From Psettodes erumei (lineage: Eukaryota; Chordata; Actinopteri; Pleuronectiformes; Psettodidae): a DNA stretch of 64,000 nucleotides. The stretch lies in contig JAFBJZ010000888.1 in the NCBI GenBank assembly GCA_016785225.1, positions 4,468,501-4,532,500 on the forward strand, written 5' to 3'. The notes under the pieces are model-generated. The model did not search any database. It was not told the DNA's origin and saw only the letters and a list, made by a program, of their open reading frames with translations. The translations under genes were made by a program, and so were the position numbers. This document shows, piece by piece, positions 37,096 to 48,900 of the stretch (positions are counted from its first letter, which is position 1; every line of letters starts with the position of its first letter).

Positions 37096-37880
37096 TATTG
37101 CTGTCAAAGAATAATATGTAGTTGATGTTCTCAGATGAATGCTGGCATGGATCCACATAGGGTGTCCTTCACACAGCAATGTCGGTGTGCAGAAGCACTT
37201 GGAGAGAGCTGTTTCACCAGGGCAGCAGAACATTCTTTCCTTTATACTGCTTCACGTCGATGAAGTAACCACACTGAATGCTGTGGCAGTTGCTGTCAGT
37301 GGGGGAAGCTTGGGTTGCTATTAACTGTGAGTGCAGAGGTTTGAAAGAAGAACACAGCACTTCAGAAAACTCAATGGCTGTATCCTTAAATCAAGGTCTA
37401 AGTGTGAAAGTGCAGAAAATGGAGTGGCTCGAGTAGATAGTGGTCTGCCCATTAAAATCTCATGTGGTGATAGTCCTATCTAATCGTTTACTGTGCTTTC
37501 CGTGGTCATTAAAGTAGTCAGCAGGGCATCGGGTCACTTAAGGCCTGCTTCCGCACAGACCTTTGCAGGTTTGTTTTTCAGCTCTCAGTTCTGTCTTTCC
37601 ACAGAACCAGCAAACTGAGGATGGTTTGTGATATGAAAACAGTAGTTAATCTATAGTCCCTTACAACAGTTCAAATAAGACACATGAGTTGAAATGGGTG
37701 CTCCTGTCACTGTTAATGCTGTGTGGAATCCCAAATATGCTTTTCTTCATGTAAATGCTTCCGTCCATTTTGAAAACATATCAGCAATCACAAAAAATAT
37801 TAATACCCACAGCATTTTGGTATGCATAAAGCCTGTTTGGGCCCTCAGGGGGGGATGTGATGGGAGCCGGAGCAGAGTAA
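37096..37880 (-). pseudogene. broken retroviral-type integrase (endogenous LTR element relic)
   Basis: On the minus strand three parts of a retroviral/LTR-element integrase follow in order but in different frames. First, near 37800-37740, is a core-domain stretch with IADMFSKWTEAF. Second, at about 37700-37440, are pieces resembling the end of the catalytic core. Third, at about 37210-37120, is a C-terminal piece with HPMWIHASIHLRT, which resembles the end of retroviral pol. The frame changes several times and stop codons interrupt it; the first catalytic Asp region is not recognisable. No LTRs, gag or intact env were found next to it. It is a dead fossil copy. Assignment as retroviral-type rather than Ty3/Gypsy rests on the two short motifs. 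Confidence 0.55.
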
Positions 37881-37937
37881 AGACTTTCCAGCATTAGTAT
37901 TAGTTATCTTTTATTTATCCTATACCTCGTATACTTT

Positions 37938-38258
37938 CAGGGTCATGGGGGTAATGGAGACAATTCTAACTGACATTGGCTGAGGGCGGGGGAACACCCT
38001 CGACAGGTCGCCAGTCTATCACAGGGCTGACACGTGGAGACAAACCATTCACATTCACAGTCACACCTACATACAATTTAGAGTCACCAGTCAATCGAGC
38101 CTGCATGTCATTGGTGGGAGGGGAGAGTGGGAGGAAGTACCTGAAGAAAACTCACACAGGCACAGCGAGAAAATGCAAACTCCATAGAGAAAGGCCAGAG
38201 AATCAGCTTGCTGTTAGGTGACAGTGCTAACCACTGCACCACCATACTGCCTTTCAAT
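37938..38258 (-). repeat. tRNA-headed teleost interspersed repeat
   Basis: Read on the minus strand, the head at 38258-38220 contains TGGTGCAGTGGTTAGCACTG, which fits a polymerase III A box. The body contains in order the segments for GGAGTTTGCATTTTCTCGC, CTTCCTCCCAC, CATGCAGGCTC, GTGACTCTAAATTG, GTGAATGTGAATGG and GCGACCTGTCGAGGGTG. The stretch that should carry the B box (near 38195-38205) appears deleted. The copy is otherwise nearly full length and less diverged than the one at 20365-20605. Confidence 0.75.
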
Positions 38259-40939
38259 AAAGGAAAAAATAGTTAAAGATAAAAATGAGATATGTGTCAC
38301 AAAAATAAAAGTTTAGAAGAAAAAAAAGAGAGAATAACAAGATAAATAGAATAGTGCTAAAAGTTTGGATACATAAAAAACTCTCAGATTAAAACAAAAT
38401 GTTCAAAACGAGGCAAACAAAAGCCAATAACAGTATAACTTCCAAGACAAAACAATAGGACTCTACAGAGATACAACACTAGAATTCAGTCCACTGGGAT
38501 CTGTAGATCTCCAGTGTCCAGGATTTACAATAACAGAAGTGGCAGACTGGTTACTCTACTATTTACCATCTGCCTGATGGTAAAACACTATACTAAAACG
38601 ACATTCACATAGAGGAAAACTCAAAACAGGGAGAGTTCCTCTATGCAATCATACAATTGGCACAGGCTGGATACTTCTCCAATCCAGTTATTATACTACC
38701 ACTGTACATGGATCTACTTCTCAGCAAATGTCCCATCTGTCTTTCAGGGTATGTGTCTGTGTCTTCAAGTAGTGGATGCATGCATGTGTTTACATGTGCC
38801 TGTGAGTGTGTCTATGCATGCGTTACCTGGGGTCATAACTCTGCCCAGGACAGTTTTATAAAGTGTGGTGCAGCCAGCGAAGCAGCAGTAAATCAGTTTT
38901 ATTTGCTGTGTGTTGGGGTCAGCTCTCTTGACACCCCCAGACCCTGACACCACAGGAATGGACTGGCTGGCTTTTGCTATTGCAGCTGTGTTGTTGTAGG
39001 CTGGTAGTTAAGGATGTGGATTTATTCTTGTAAGCATGTGGTTCACCTGAGGAAAAAGAATGGTTGCCTTAGCTTTTTGCACTATTTAGTTTAGTTTGGA
39101 GATTGCACCTTTTTGGTTTCTTAAATGTAACCTTAAATCTTAAATGAGAAGAGTGATACCACTCTCTACTCTGTTTATCATATTGGTAAAATCATAGCTG
39201 TCTTACTGGATTTTACATTTCAACACATGCAAACACTGCATTTTTTTAAGCCGGATTGAAGGAGACCAAAGGTGTTTAGCTGTAGAAGGTTTTAAATGAG
39301 CACTTTCATTTATCTTTCCTTTCTGTGGATTCAGTCTAATGCAGGAGATGAAATTCATTAATGCAAAACATAAAGCTTAAGGTCAGACAAATCAAGTCAT
39401 TTAGATGATGTTATAACCTTCATTTGTAAATATGTTTTTTGTATAATTGGGAAATATAAATTTGTTGTACAAAGAAGTAAGCTGTATTGAATTTTCTGAA
39501 TGAGCTGTACATGTTCCACATCTTGTCAGGTCTAATGGCTTCACTCTGCTGTCAGAGACTCGTCCCAAATCCTAGAGAGAATGATTCATGACCCACACAC
39601 ATACACACACTGCTACAGGCGCACTCACAGTGCTCGAGAGCAGGGCTGTACTGTGTGGCGCACTGATGATATAAACACTATGTGGGAATGCAAACAAACT
39701 CCCATGCTCGTTCTCTTTCTCGTTCAGCAAACCTCCTCTCAGACACATTTTCTTGGAGCTCATTTCCTTACTTTCTCAGTTTCAAAGTTATAAGAGCTAA
39801 CAAAAGCCTTTGAACAATTTAACACTCCTCTCAAATAAGTAAATTACAGACTAATTGAATTTACAATTAAAATAATTTATGATGTGGTGTAACACTTGTC
39901 ATGAGTGCTAATGACTGCAAACTAAACGAATAAGCTTGAAATGAACCACTGTGCACACGTGCACCATGGTTAATGTGCTTGTTACAAATTTTTAGCAGTT
40001 CAGTGCTGAATTACTGATTGACTCAACATTTTATTGACATTTTGACCATATAGTTTAACATTTTTACTCAATAAATAGTAGATATACTATATCAGTACTG
40101 GCAAGCCTGTAATGTTTATACCAGAGGTTTGATTATTTCCTTCATCAAAACTAAACAATGTAATTCTCTGTGATAACTTGCCAAACATGAAAAATGATGA
40201 CAAAGCACAGTATAGTCTATACAGTATATCTGAAATATATTACAATCATTGTCTATGGGTTGTGAAAGGCACTGTTAGTAAATCCTCTGTCAGCAAACTT
40301 CCTTCAGTGTCTGAAGTTTGCTGCCTCTCCCATCGTCTCCTTTCTCCTCCTCTCTGGATCTTCTCCTGGACCCTCCAGACCCTGAACTAGTTGTGGATGC
40401 TGACACTGGTCCTGTCCCTCTCAGTGTTGCTGTCAGAACATGAAGCCCTCTGGATATCCTCCTTGATCATACAGGCAGGGGACGACGCCTGCCTCTGCCT
40501 CCATTCAATGGTTGATTTCCATGTCAACTTGAGCCTCAGCAGCAGCACCTTGCGCTCGTAAGTAAATGCTGAAACCATACCAGTGGTGTTTATAAAAAAC
40601 ACCTTAAACTGTCACATCAACAGTTTACCCAATACAAACAGCTGAAACACAGGACAATTTCAACATTCTGTACAACAATAGGTCAAATTTTCAGTCTGTC
40701 TGGAGGTTTACAAGTGTGTTGTGATCTGCGCAGTACCGCCGGTGACCCAGCAGGCACTGCTGGTAGATGGATCGAATAAGTGGGCTGTGTATCCATGAGG
40801 GAAGGTCCCTTCTATTCAGGTGACACAGACTCCTGCCTGGGTGTCTATTTTGGACTTTTTCACAGCCTGCTGCCTCACCATTGGCAAATCAGTAGAGCTG
40901 GCTGTCTCTGAGTCTTTATCATAATGTATAGTCCCCCAC
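38259..40939. other. intergenic DNA, no gene seen
   Basis: Non-coding and AT-rich in its middle part. A less AT-rich piece at about 40300-40930 adjoins the Gypsy relic and may be a further decayed part of it or of another element. I recognise no protein motif there. Confidence 0.45.
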
Positions 40940-42105
40940 GTGTCCCCCACATATCCTTGCCGTCTTGTCTTCCATCAAAACTGGCAGAGTGGGAGCTGCC
41001 CACCTCGAAAACTCTGGACAGGCTCAATGACGCCCAGCCTCTGTAAACGATCCAGCTCCTCCTCCACTTTGCTTTTCACGGCATATGGCACTGACTTTGG
41101 CTTAAAAAACATGGAGGGGGGGTTGGCCTCTGGGTCAACATGGAGTTTCACTGTTACGCCCTTCAGTGTGCTCAGGTCATCCTTGAGAACATCAATGTGT
41201 CTTTGCAGAATGATCTCTACTGTTTGTACTGTACATACTCAAATACATGTCAGTTGATTTGGATTATGTGAAGCCAATCACAGCTAAAAAGACTGGGCCC
41301 CCATCCCTTAGCTATCATCAGCCTGGCTTTTGCCGTCTGGGCCTCGGCTGCAACGTCAACATACAGCACCCCTAAATGAGGTATGGGCTGACCTGTGTAG
41401 GTTCTGGTTTGAGCTTACTTTTACCTTTTGAGCTCCTGCACATGTTCCCTTGTTGTTACAAGCATGGCAGACATTGTCTTTAAATTGACAGTCATTTGCA
41501 AAGTGTGGCCCTCCACACCTAAAACACTCAACTTTCTTAGAATGTTTACCAGTCTCTCTCCTGGCTTGGAGCACTAATGCTCCCTGCGACCCCTCATTGC
41601 CTTGTCAGATGTCTTTAGCATTGTTACCTGTCATCTCCATAGCTTGGAAAATCTCCATGGCTTCCCTGAAATCCAGTGGTGGGGTTTCCCCCCCACAGGC
41701 GACATGAGACTGCGTCATCATCAATGCCACACCAACCTGTCACGGAGCACATCATCCAACACTGTCACAAAGGCACAACGCTCTGACAGCTGCCAAGCTT
41801 GTCTACAATGCTAGCGACACACTGACCTGGCTTCCTGAAATGACTGTGAAATTTGAAAAACTGGACTATCACAGACGGCTTCAGATTGTGTTGGTTTCCC
41901 ACGAGCTTGACTGTCATGGATTTTCCGTTGTTTTCTGCACTGTTGCTCAATTTGATACATTTTTGACGGCAAATACGTTCAGGCGTCTTCCGTTATTCCA
42001 CTGGCAAAGAAAAACTGTCCCAATCTCTCCTCATACTCCATTCTACGTCCAGTCCTCGTGTCCCTCCACAAATCCGCCGATAGTCCGCAACGTCGCCACT
42101 TGAAC
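40940..42105 (-). pseudogene. degenerate Ty3/Gypsy retrotransposon gag-pol
   Basis: Read on the minus strand. The gag N-terminal part near 42100-41960 is broken by stops. A gag core piece at 41880-41820 contains KFHSHFRKPGQ. Further gag sequence near 41800-41640 shifts frame. A CCHC zinc knuckle (CFRCGGPHFANDC) lies at about 41540-41490, followed by a second cysteine pair. About 30 bp later sequence resembling the end of the protease and its linker begins (GPSLFSCDWLHIIQI near 41310-41260). The start of reverse transcriptase follows (KPKSVPYAVKSKVEEELDRL near 41110-41040). The protease active-site region is missing and the RT breaks off at about 40950. No LTRs were identified. It is an inactive remnant. 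Confidence 0.8.
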
Positions 42106-43798
42106 GCGAGGCTCCTCTCTGCTGTGGTCCACACCCTGCTGCTCCAAAGATAAGGCGCCTAGCTAGCTAGCACGCTGTAGCCTAGCCAAAGTAACAAGAC
42201 AACAGGATGTCACGTCTGTAAAAAAAAAAGTTTCACCTCATCGCAAAAAATATATGGTAACGTCGACTTGAAAAATAGACTGATCGCACACTTCTTGTTC
42301 AAGAGTACACTTTATCTCGGACAGCTATACATACATAAAGGAACCCGGCTGCTCCTGTCCCTAACCTAATGCGGACAAGTTCAAATGTACCCGGGAAAAG
42401 CGGAAGTGAAAAGTCTAAGTTCTCTTACAGCTACCCCGAGCAGGAGTGTGGCTATATTAATATTGTTCTTATTAGTATTGACTCATTTTTATGATGGTCA
42501 CATTGCAACAGACGTCATGTTTAGACCAGTGCATAGAGCATTAGAATTTAATAATGCTATTGTTTCTACAAGTGGCCATTGTACTGTAACAATTTAGATT
42601 GGTTCTGGGGTGAGACACCTGCATTCCCATGGTTAGTAATATCAGAATGTTTTGTATTTTGGACTTGAACAAACTTGGCAAAAACAGAACAAAAACATAT
42701 ATAACACATAACAAAAGACTCACAGGAAAGAATAAATATGTGCATACCTTATGTACTTCATGTTGACTTACAGTATATTGAGGACATTTAACCTGAAACC
42801 TACCTAATATAACTCTAAATTTCTATTAAAAAGTGTATGTGTACAAATATAATAATGATAACCAAATTAACAAAATGACCCATTATTGTTCTTTTTGGAA
42901 AAATCAGTTTAGGAAATTCACTTCATCTAGGCTTAAAATATAATTAAATGTATTTTGCTGTGTTACAGCAATCATTTTAACATAACTTAAATGAGTATAG
43001 CTGTTTTTAGCATCAGTAATTTCCACTAACATGATACAGTAAATGCGGCACATCCACATTTGTAATTTGATGGTAACACTGCAAGAAATAATAATGTAAC
43101 TGAAATTCACAGAGAAGGTATGTTCTTTAGTGTTATGCATGTGTCCTGGTACATTATCTGTCTACCCTCATTCAGTATCATGGCTACTAACCTGCTTATG
43201 GTTGTTTGTTGCAAGTCAGCTCCCTTTGTTCTGGGCATTCTTTAATATATATTATGTAATAGATAAGGAAGCTGAAGAAAAGCAAATCAGTACAAGCCTC
43301 ACTTGCTGTCTGACCCCATGCTGCTTCTAAAACCATGACAAATTGCTCTTTCTGTTAGCTGCAATAACCTGTATCTGCCTACTATAAATATAAGTACTTT
43401 ACATGTGTACCCAGCAGGGAGTGGGGAACTGATTCTCTGATGCTGTAGGCTTTGTGAGATAAGATTAATGAAACTCAGTTTATAAATTCATCCAGCTGCA
43501 AAAAAAAAGAAGATAAAAGCCACTGACGGCTCTCACATTTAATCTGAGTCTGAAATGTAATATATTATATGTTGTAAAGGGATCTGAGATATACCCACCA
43601 GGAAATTTAATGATGAAATGAAAAGCATTTACAATAATATGTTCTGTGTATTTTGGCCATGAGCTGAGAAAAGAGAAATTGGATTAAAGGAGCAGACGTT
43701 ATATGAATAAATGATTACTATACCATTCTAATTCTTTTCCATTTTTTTGTCTACATGTTCACCATCAGGACAACGTGGAAAGTTATAGTTCAAGACCA
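42106..43798. other. intergenic DNA next to the Gypsy relic
   Basis: The first 300 bp (to about 42420) have a higher CpG content and could include the 5' end of the Gypsy element, but no LTR or primer-binding site was recognised. The rest is AT-rich, with no gene or named repeat. Confidence 0.4.
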
Positions 43799-43968
43799 GG
43801 TGTAGGACCTGAAATTCAGACAACAGAGAGGAAAGTGAAACTGAGTCTTAATATTCAAAGGATTAAAACAAAATAGATGGAGTCCACAGTGGAGTGGATA
43901 GTAGAAACAAAAGTCCATAAATCACAAAAAGGCAAACAAAATCAAAACTATAAATGAGAAGGGAAAGG

Positions 43969-44001
<33 letters not shown>
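43969..44001. repeat. poly-A tract, 33 bases
   Basis: An uninterrupted run of 33 adenines followed by a short GGCA tandem, inside the unassigned repeat. Confidence 0.95.
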
Positions 44002-44005
<4 letters not shown>

Positions 44006-44996
44006 GGCAGGCAAAAACAGGAGAACACTAAAGAGCTGAGCTGAAACAGAATTAAACCGAACAGACAAATTTACAAAGAACAAAGGTTTAGACCAAGACC
44101 TAAATACACAACGAAGAAAGGGATAATAGGGCATAGGTGAAACACATTAGGGCAGGGCAGACAATCACATGCACAGAAAGTAAAACTGAAAACCACAAGC
44201 CATACTAGGGAATAATTACCAAAATAAAACAAGAAATTAACTAAAACAGATTCCAAAAAGAAAACCAAGAGTCTCTGGAAGATGACCGAGACACAACCCC
44301 CACCTTAAAGCCCAGATACCAGATGGCCCTTAAGGCAGGGGTTCAACAAAACCCAGTGGGTAGCAAGTGGTTCGGAGAGGTTGACAGGTGGGGACACAGG
44401 TGGGGACACACAGGAGAGTACCACAACAGGCAGGGCTACTCTGGAGGCCAGAGAAAAGGGCATCTACAAATATCGGGCCTCTGCAGAAAATGAGGCAGAC
44501 AGTGACTGCAAATCCTCTCTGGAAACTGAGCAGGAATCCGGTGACAAAGGCAGAACCCTTCTGAAGTGTAAGCTGGAGGCTGCACGAGAACAGAGGAACT
44601 CAAGTAGTTGGCCGGGCCGCTGAGGGGGCCTGAAGGTGACTGATGGGGCCAACCAAGGCACAGAACTGGAGGCTTCAGCCAGGAACTCTGATGCTGGAAC
44701 ACAGGACATCAACCGAGACCCCAATGCAGGAACTGAAGATGCTTTATCCGGGACTGCAAAAGCAGGAACAGAAGACGCATAGCTGATCCCTGATGACAGA
44801 ACTCAACATACATCAATTGAGCTAACCGCCATGAAGGCTGGCAGGGCTTCAGCAGTGTCCAAGAATTTTTTTTTTAAGCCACTAAGGCAAGAACTTCTTC
44901 TTCTTCTAATAAGGATTCTGGGCCACTTTTTGTGGCCAGCCTAAAGGCTTTCCTCAACAATTTCTGCTGGGTCCATTCTGGTCAGTTTAGTTTTGG

Positions 44997-45082
44997 TATA
45001 CAAGGTGTAGGACCAAAAATGCAGACAGCGACAGTCAGGGAAGGGTGAGTCTCTTTTGCATATTTGTCCTACACCATGTATA
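44997..45082. repeat. inverted repeat / hairpin, arms about 26 bp
   Basis: The left arm (44997-45023, TATACAAGGTGTAGGACC...) is the imperfect reverse complement of the right arm (45057-45082). There are about three mismatches and one gap, and the loop is about 33 nt. The ten bases GGTGTAGGAC/GTCCTACACC are perfectly paired. Confidence 0.7.
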
Positions 45083-45364
45083 TCATGACACATATGCACA
45101 AAATCAAGTATCTAGTATTTCCATCATTTTAGATGTAAAGCTCTGTATGTTAATTTTCTCCCACAAGTAACACTGGCTTAAAAGCACTTCATCAACATTG
45201 GTTGACTTTGCCACTTGCAAACAGTGGTTCAAACAGTGCCCACACACCTCTCGCACATGTGCACTGGTGTTTAGAATAAGATGCATTGATATTCAGCAGG
45301 ACCAGGAAAAATCCCCCTTCGCACATTTTCTGTCAGACTCTGGGGGCCATTTCCTCTCTTTTTC

Positions 45365-45389
45365 TGTGTGTGTGTGTGTGTGTGTGTGT
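45365..45389. repeat. (TG)12 microsatellite
   Basis: A perfect TG run. Confidence 0.9.
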
Positions 45390-45874
45390 TGCAGACACAT
45401 ACACCTGTTTTATGTTTCTTACCTATCAACTCTGGAGGTCTTTCGAAGCAGGTTGCCAGTCCAATAGTCAACAGATGCCTTCTTATAAGGTCAAGATTAG
45501 CCTATGGGCTTTGTATATGAGAGAAAAGGAGAAAGAACAACCATCAGAGAGAGGCAATGTTCTTGCCTGTATCTGATCACAACTTAACTTTCTGAAATAA
45601 ACTGAAAAAACAAGATTGATTACACATGCACAGTATGTGTGGACAAATAAATACTGTTGCAGTACATTAGGTGTGTTTGATTTGGTGGCTGCTTTGTGCT
45701 TAGCAAGAGTATGTATAGAGTTTGGTCATCTGAGGTGAAAGTGAATGAGTTTCACTCAGGTTGAATTCATCTGCTGGAGGTCCCTAATTGGACTGGACAC
45801 AGCACTTGTCACATAGTTAACCAATCAGTTCCTGAAGCCCTCAAGCAAGGCAGAATATCCGATGCGTGTTTGTG

Positions 45875-45875
<1 letters not shown>

Positions 45876-45908
<33 letters not shown>
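45876..45908. repeat. (TG)16 microsatellite
   Basis: A TG run preceded by a TGTGTT variant. Confidence 0.9.
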
Positions 45909-45909
<1 letters not shown>

Positions 45910-48900
45910 TGTGGTGCCCTAAGGTTGCCCCAACCCCTTGGACCTAAATGACATCCAGAAGCTCTCAATCAGGCCTCTCACAGAGGACTGGAAACCATTT
46001 CACCTCAATAGGCCCAAAGTCAATTCTGAGAGGTCTCAACACCTGAGAGTGAGGGGGTCAGGGGGAGGGAGAACTTTGAATGCCAAGTTAAATCATACAT
46101 TATTCTGTTTGAGCTCACACATTTTGCATGTATATTTTTGAATATTTGAGAGATGAGGATTACACAATGCAGTGATATTTGGGAAACAAACAAAAGATAA
46201 TATACAAATTTGGAGCAAAATACACTGAAAAGAAAGTTAAAGCTACAGTTCTATATTTGCTTTATAGCCTTCAAAATAAATGTGAAAAAGACTGAACAGG
46301 AAAAAATATTTATAACAAATTTAAAATTATCAAAAGCAAAATAACCAAAGCAACAACTGGCGGCGCACACTGCTGTTTGTTGTAATAATAGACCTATAAT
46401 TTCAGTCTTGTTGTATTCAGCTGGATGTTTTCTCTTTAAAAATACAAAATTTTACAATAGCTGACAATATGAAACATTTACAAAAAGATACAACCAATAT
46501 GGAGCATTTTAAGTAAAAATGTTATGTGTTAATGCCATATTTTTTTACCTTGAGATAGATGAATTCATTATAATCACTGGCAGCATTTGGCTGCAAGGCA
46601 GCAAGTTCCGCTGTTCCCTCACGGCCCCATTGTTATAATTTATGAAATCTTTGACAAAGAGATTAGGTGTATCTGAACTAAAAGGTTTTATGGTTGAGTG
46701 CAAGCTTCCAGCAGAATTCTGAAAAGAGTGTCAAAACTGGCAACAGACCTGAGTCGTTAGGGCAGTACTTCCTGGTTAATGGTGTATGAAGAGCCTTTGA
46801 TCGCCTTTTAGAGCCTTAAGCCACCATCACTGCAAAGCAGAAAGTAGAAAAATGTGTTGAGGCCAGCAAATGACTTGCTAATTATCAAAAATACCCTTTT
46901 TTATAGTGGTTATCTACAAAATGAGTGTAAAATAGCTTCCTTGGTCTGTCCAAACACATACAATATGAATGCATTAACCCTAACAATTTCTCAACATGTG
47001 ACCCTGTGTGTTTTTGATCTTTTCTTAATTTTCATTTTCAGCATCACAATTTACTGTTAAAGCTATGAGTCACAATTTGATTCACGTTACAGATAAAACA
47101 TGAATAGTAGCTGCCACCTCCCGAAACCTTTCATCAGTAATATGGTACGTGATACCATCTCTGGTGTATAAATGGCCTTTGTGAAAGGGCAGGTGCCTTT
47201 ACTCTGCCTGCTCCACATAAAAAACAATGGAAAAGAGATAAATATGAAATGTGTCCAAAAAAAAGTTTATTCGGTATCTTCAGTGTCTTTGTCAAAACAA
47301 TAAATATACATTTCTGTCATTATTAAATTGTCTTATGCATACTGAATTACATATCATCTCTGAAATATAATTTATACAGATATTAATTGAAAATTAAAGA
47401 CAATAGAAGTACCAGGTTTTCATATCGGTAAATCTCACAACAACAGTGTTGGAAGTTTGAGTTGTCATGCTTGAGTTGTATTTCCGTAAGAGCATTAATG
47501 TCTTATCAGGCTTCTTATCCTCCACTGCTGGTATGCGTAACTGGAACATTATATTCACACTCAAATTAACCTCTTACCAGGCACGGATACATTTGCACTT
47601 CAAGCTCAGTAATTACAATGGAAAAAGTGAGGTAGAAAAAAACCTCCGGGTCCAATATGTATTTTTATTAGTAAATATGATGTATTTTGCCCAGGGCTAG
47701 TCTCTTTCATTTCAGGCTGCTGCCAAACGCTAAAGCCCAGGGTAAATTAATACAAACCATGAAGCCATGTGCCATTAAACTGGACTCAAAATCCTGGCAG
47801 AGCACCAGACGGCCATTATTATTTATTAATTTATTTTTAATTCTGCAAATGCTTTGCAGATGTTTCACATACCTCATGTTTTTTGGAAGATGATGTGAAA
47901 GAAAAGTAGTGGTACCTAACATATGCTGAATGTTTTTTTGTTTCCTCTCACTTACTTGTAGCAGAGAAAAATGTGGCAGCTTTTCAAGTGTAGTCTGTTT
48001 TAGTTTATTTTCAGGTGCACGTCGATCTGGAATTCTCTTGCACCATCTGAGGTTGTGTGAGACAGAATTTGCACTGATCTAAGTAAGCAACCATGAATCA
48101 TTCTAGCTGTTCTTCCCACTCTGTCTCTTCATATTTTGAACATGGGAGTTGATATAATGATTAAAAAAACAGAGTTCCTAAGTATGCCCTGAAACTACAA
48201 GGAAGCTTAAATATTTCATTTCTATCCAGGTATAGGTTTAGTTCTTAACCCACCAGTTTTAGGATTACAAGTGTCAAAGCACTTTCAAACACTGTGTGAC
48301 TCAATATTGTATCACCAATTTGTTCTATAGCTCTGAAAACCATCTCTCCTCTGCACAGGTTAAGGGTCATTAAATCCATCCGTCAGCGCATCAATGTGTG
48401 TATATACAAGAAAAAAAACACATTAAAGTCATATACTGCCTACACAAACACACAGAGCCCAAGTCAAAGTAGAGTGCAATCATAATGACTAACTTTGACC
48501 ACATTAATACTGTAGAACACCAATCAGACCACAACAGTCCAAACCAGAGCTGTTTATAGAGACCTTACTGTTTTCTCCTAAACCAAAGCAGAAGACCGCT
48601 TCTGTAATGGAGGCTGTTTGAAGTCCTTAATCAGTTTTTAATGGCACAGAGTGAGGTGGATATTAACTACTACATGTGTGGTTTTATGGTTACTTGCCAT
48701 TGCAGTAGTTTGCGTGCTATATTAAGCCATGCCAGATGCACTTAACCCAAAGCCTCTTGTTCAGATAGCTGGCTAATGATAGTAATAAACAGGTGCTGTG
48801 CGAAATATTTTCTCTTTTGTGAGGCAGAATCTGACATTTAGTTCCACAACTATTGGCTGAGTGTATTGGAGGTGAAATTAGAGGATGCTGTCTGTTTCCA

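Larger units (their letters stand above)
43799..45082. repeat. unassigned interspersed repeat with GGTGTAGGAC ends and terminal hairpin
   Basis: It starts with GGTGTAGGACCTGAAATTCA at 43799. GGTGTAGGACCAAAAATGCA recurs at 45004, and the reverse complement GTCCTACACC ends at 45075. The interior is purine-rich with typical fish-repeat phrases (AAAGTCCATAAATCACAAAAA, AAGGCAAACAAAATCAAAAC) and a 33-base A tract. No transposase is encoded. It could be a non-autonomous DNA transposon or a compound of two copies. The family is not assigned. Confidence 0.55.

Noticed and set aside
43922..44268. Phe-rich minus-strand ORFs
   Set aside because: They translate the poly-A tract and its purine-rich surroundings.
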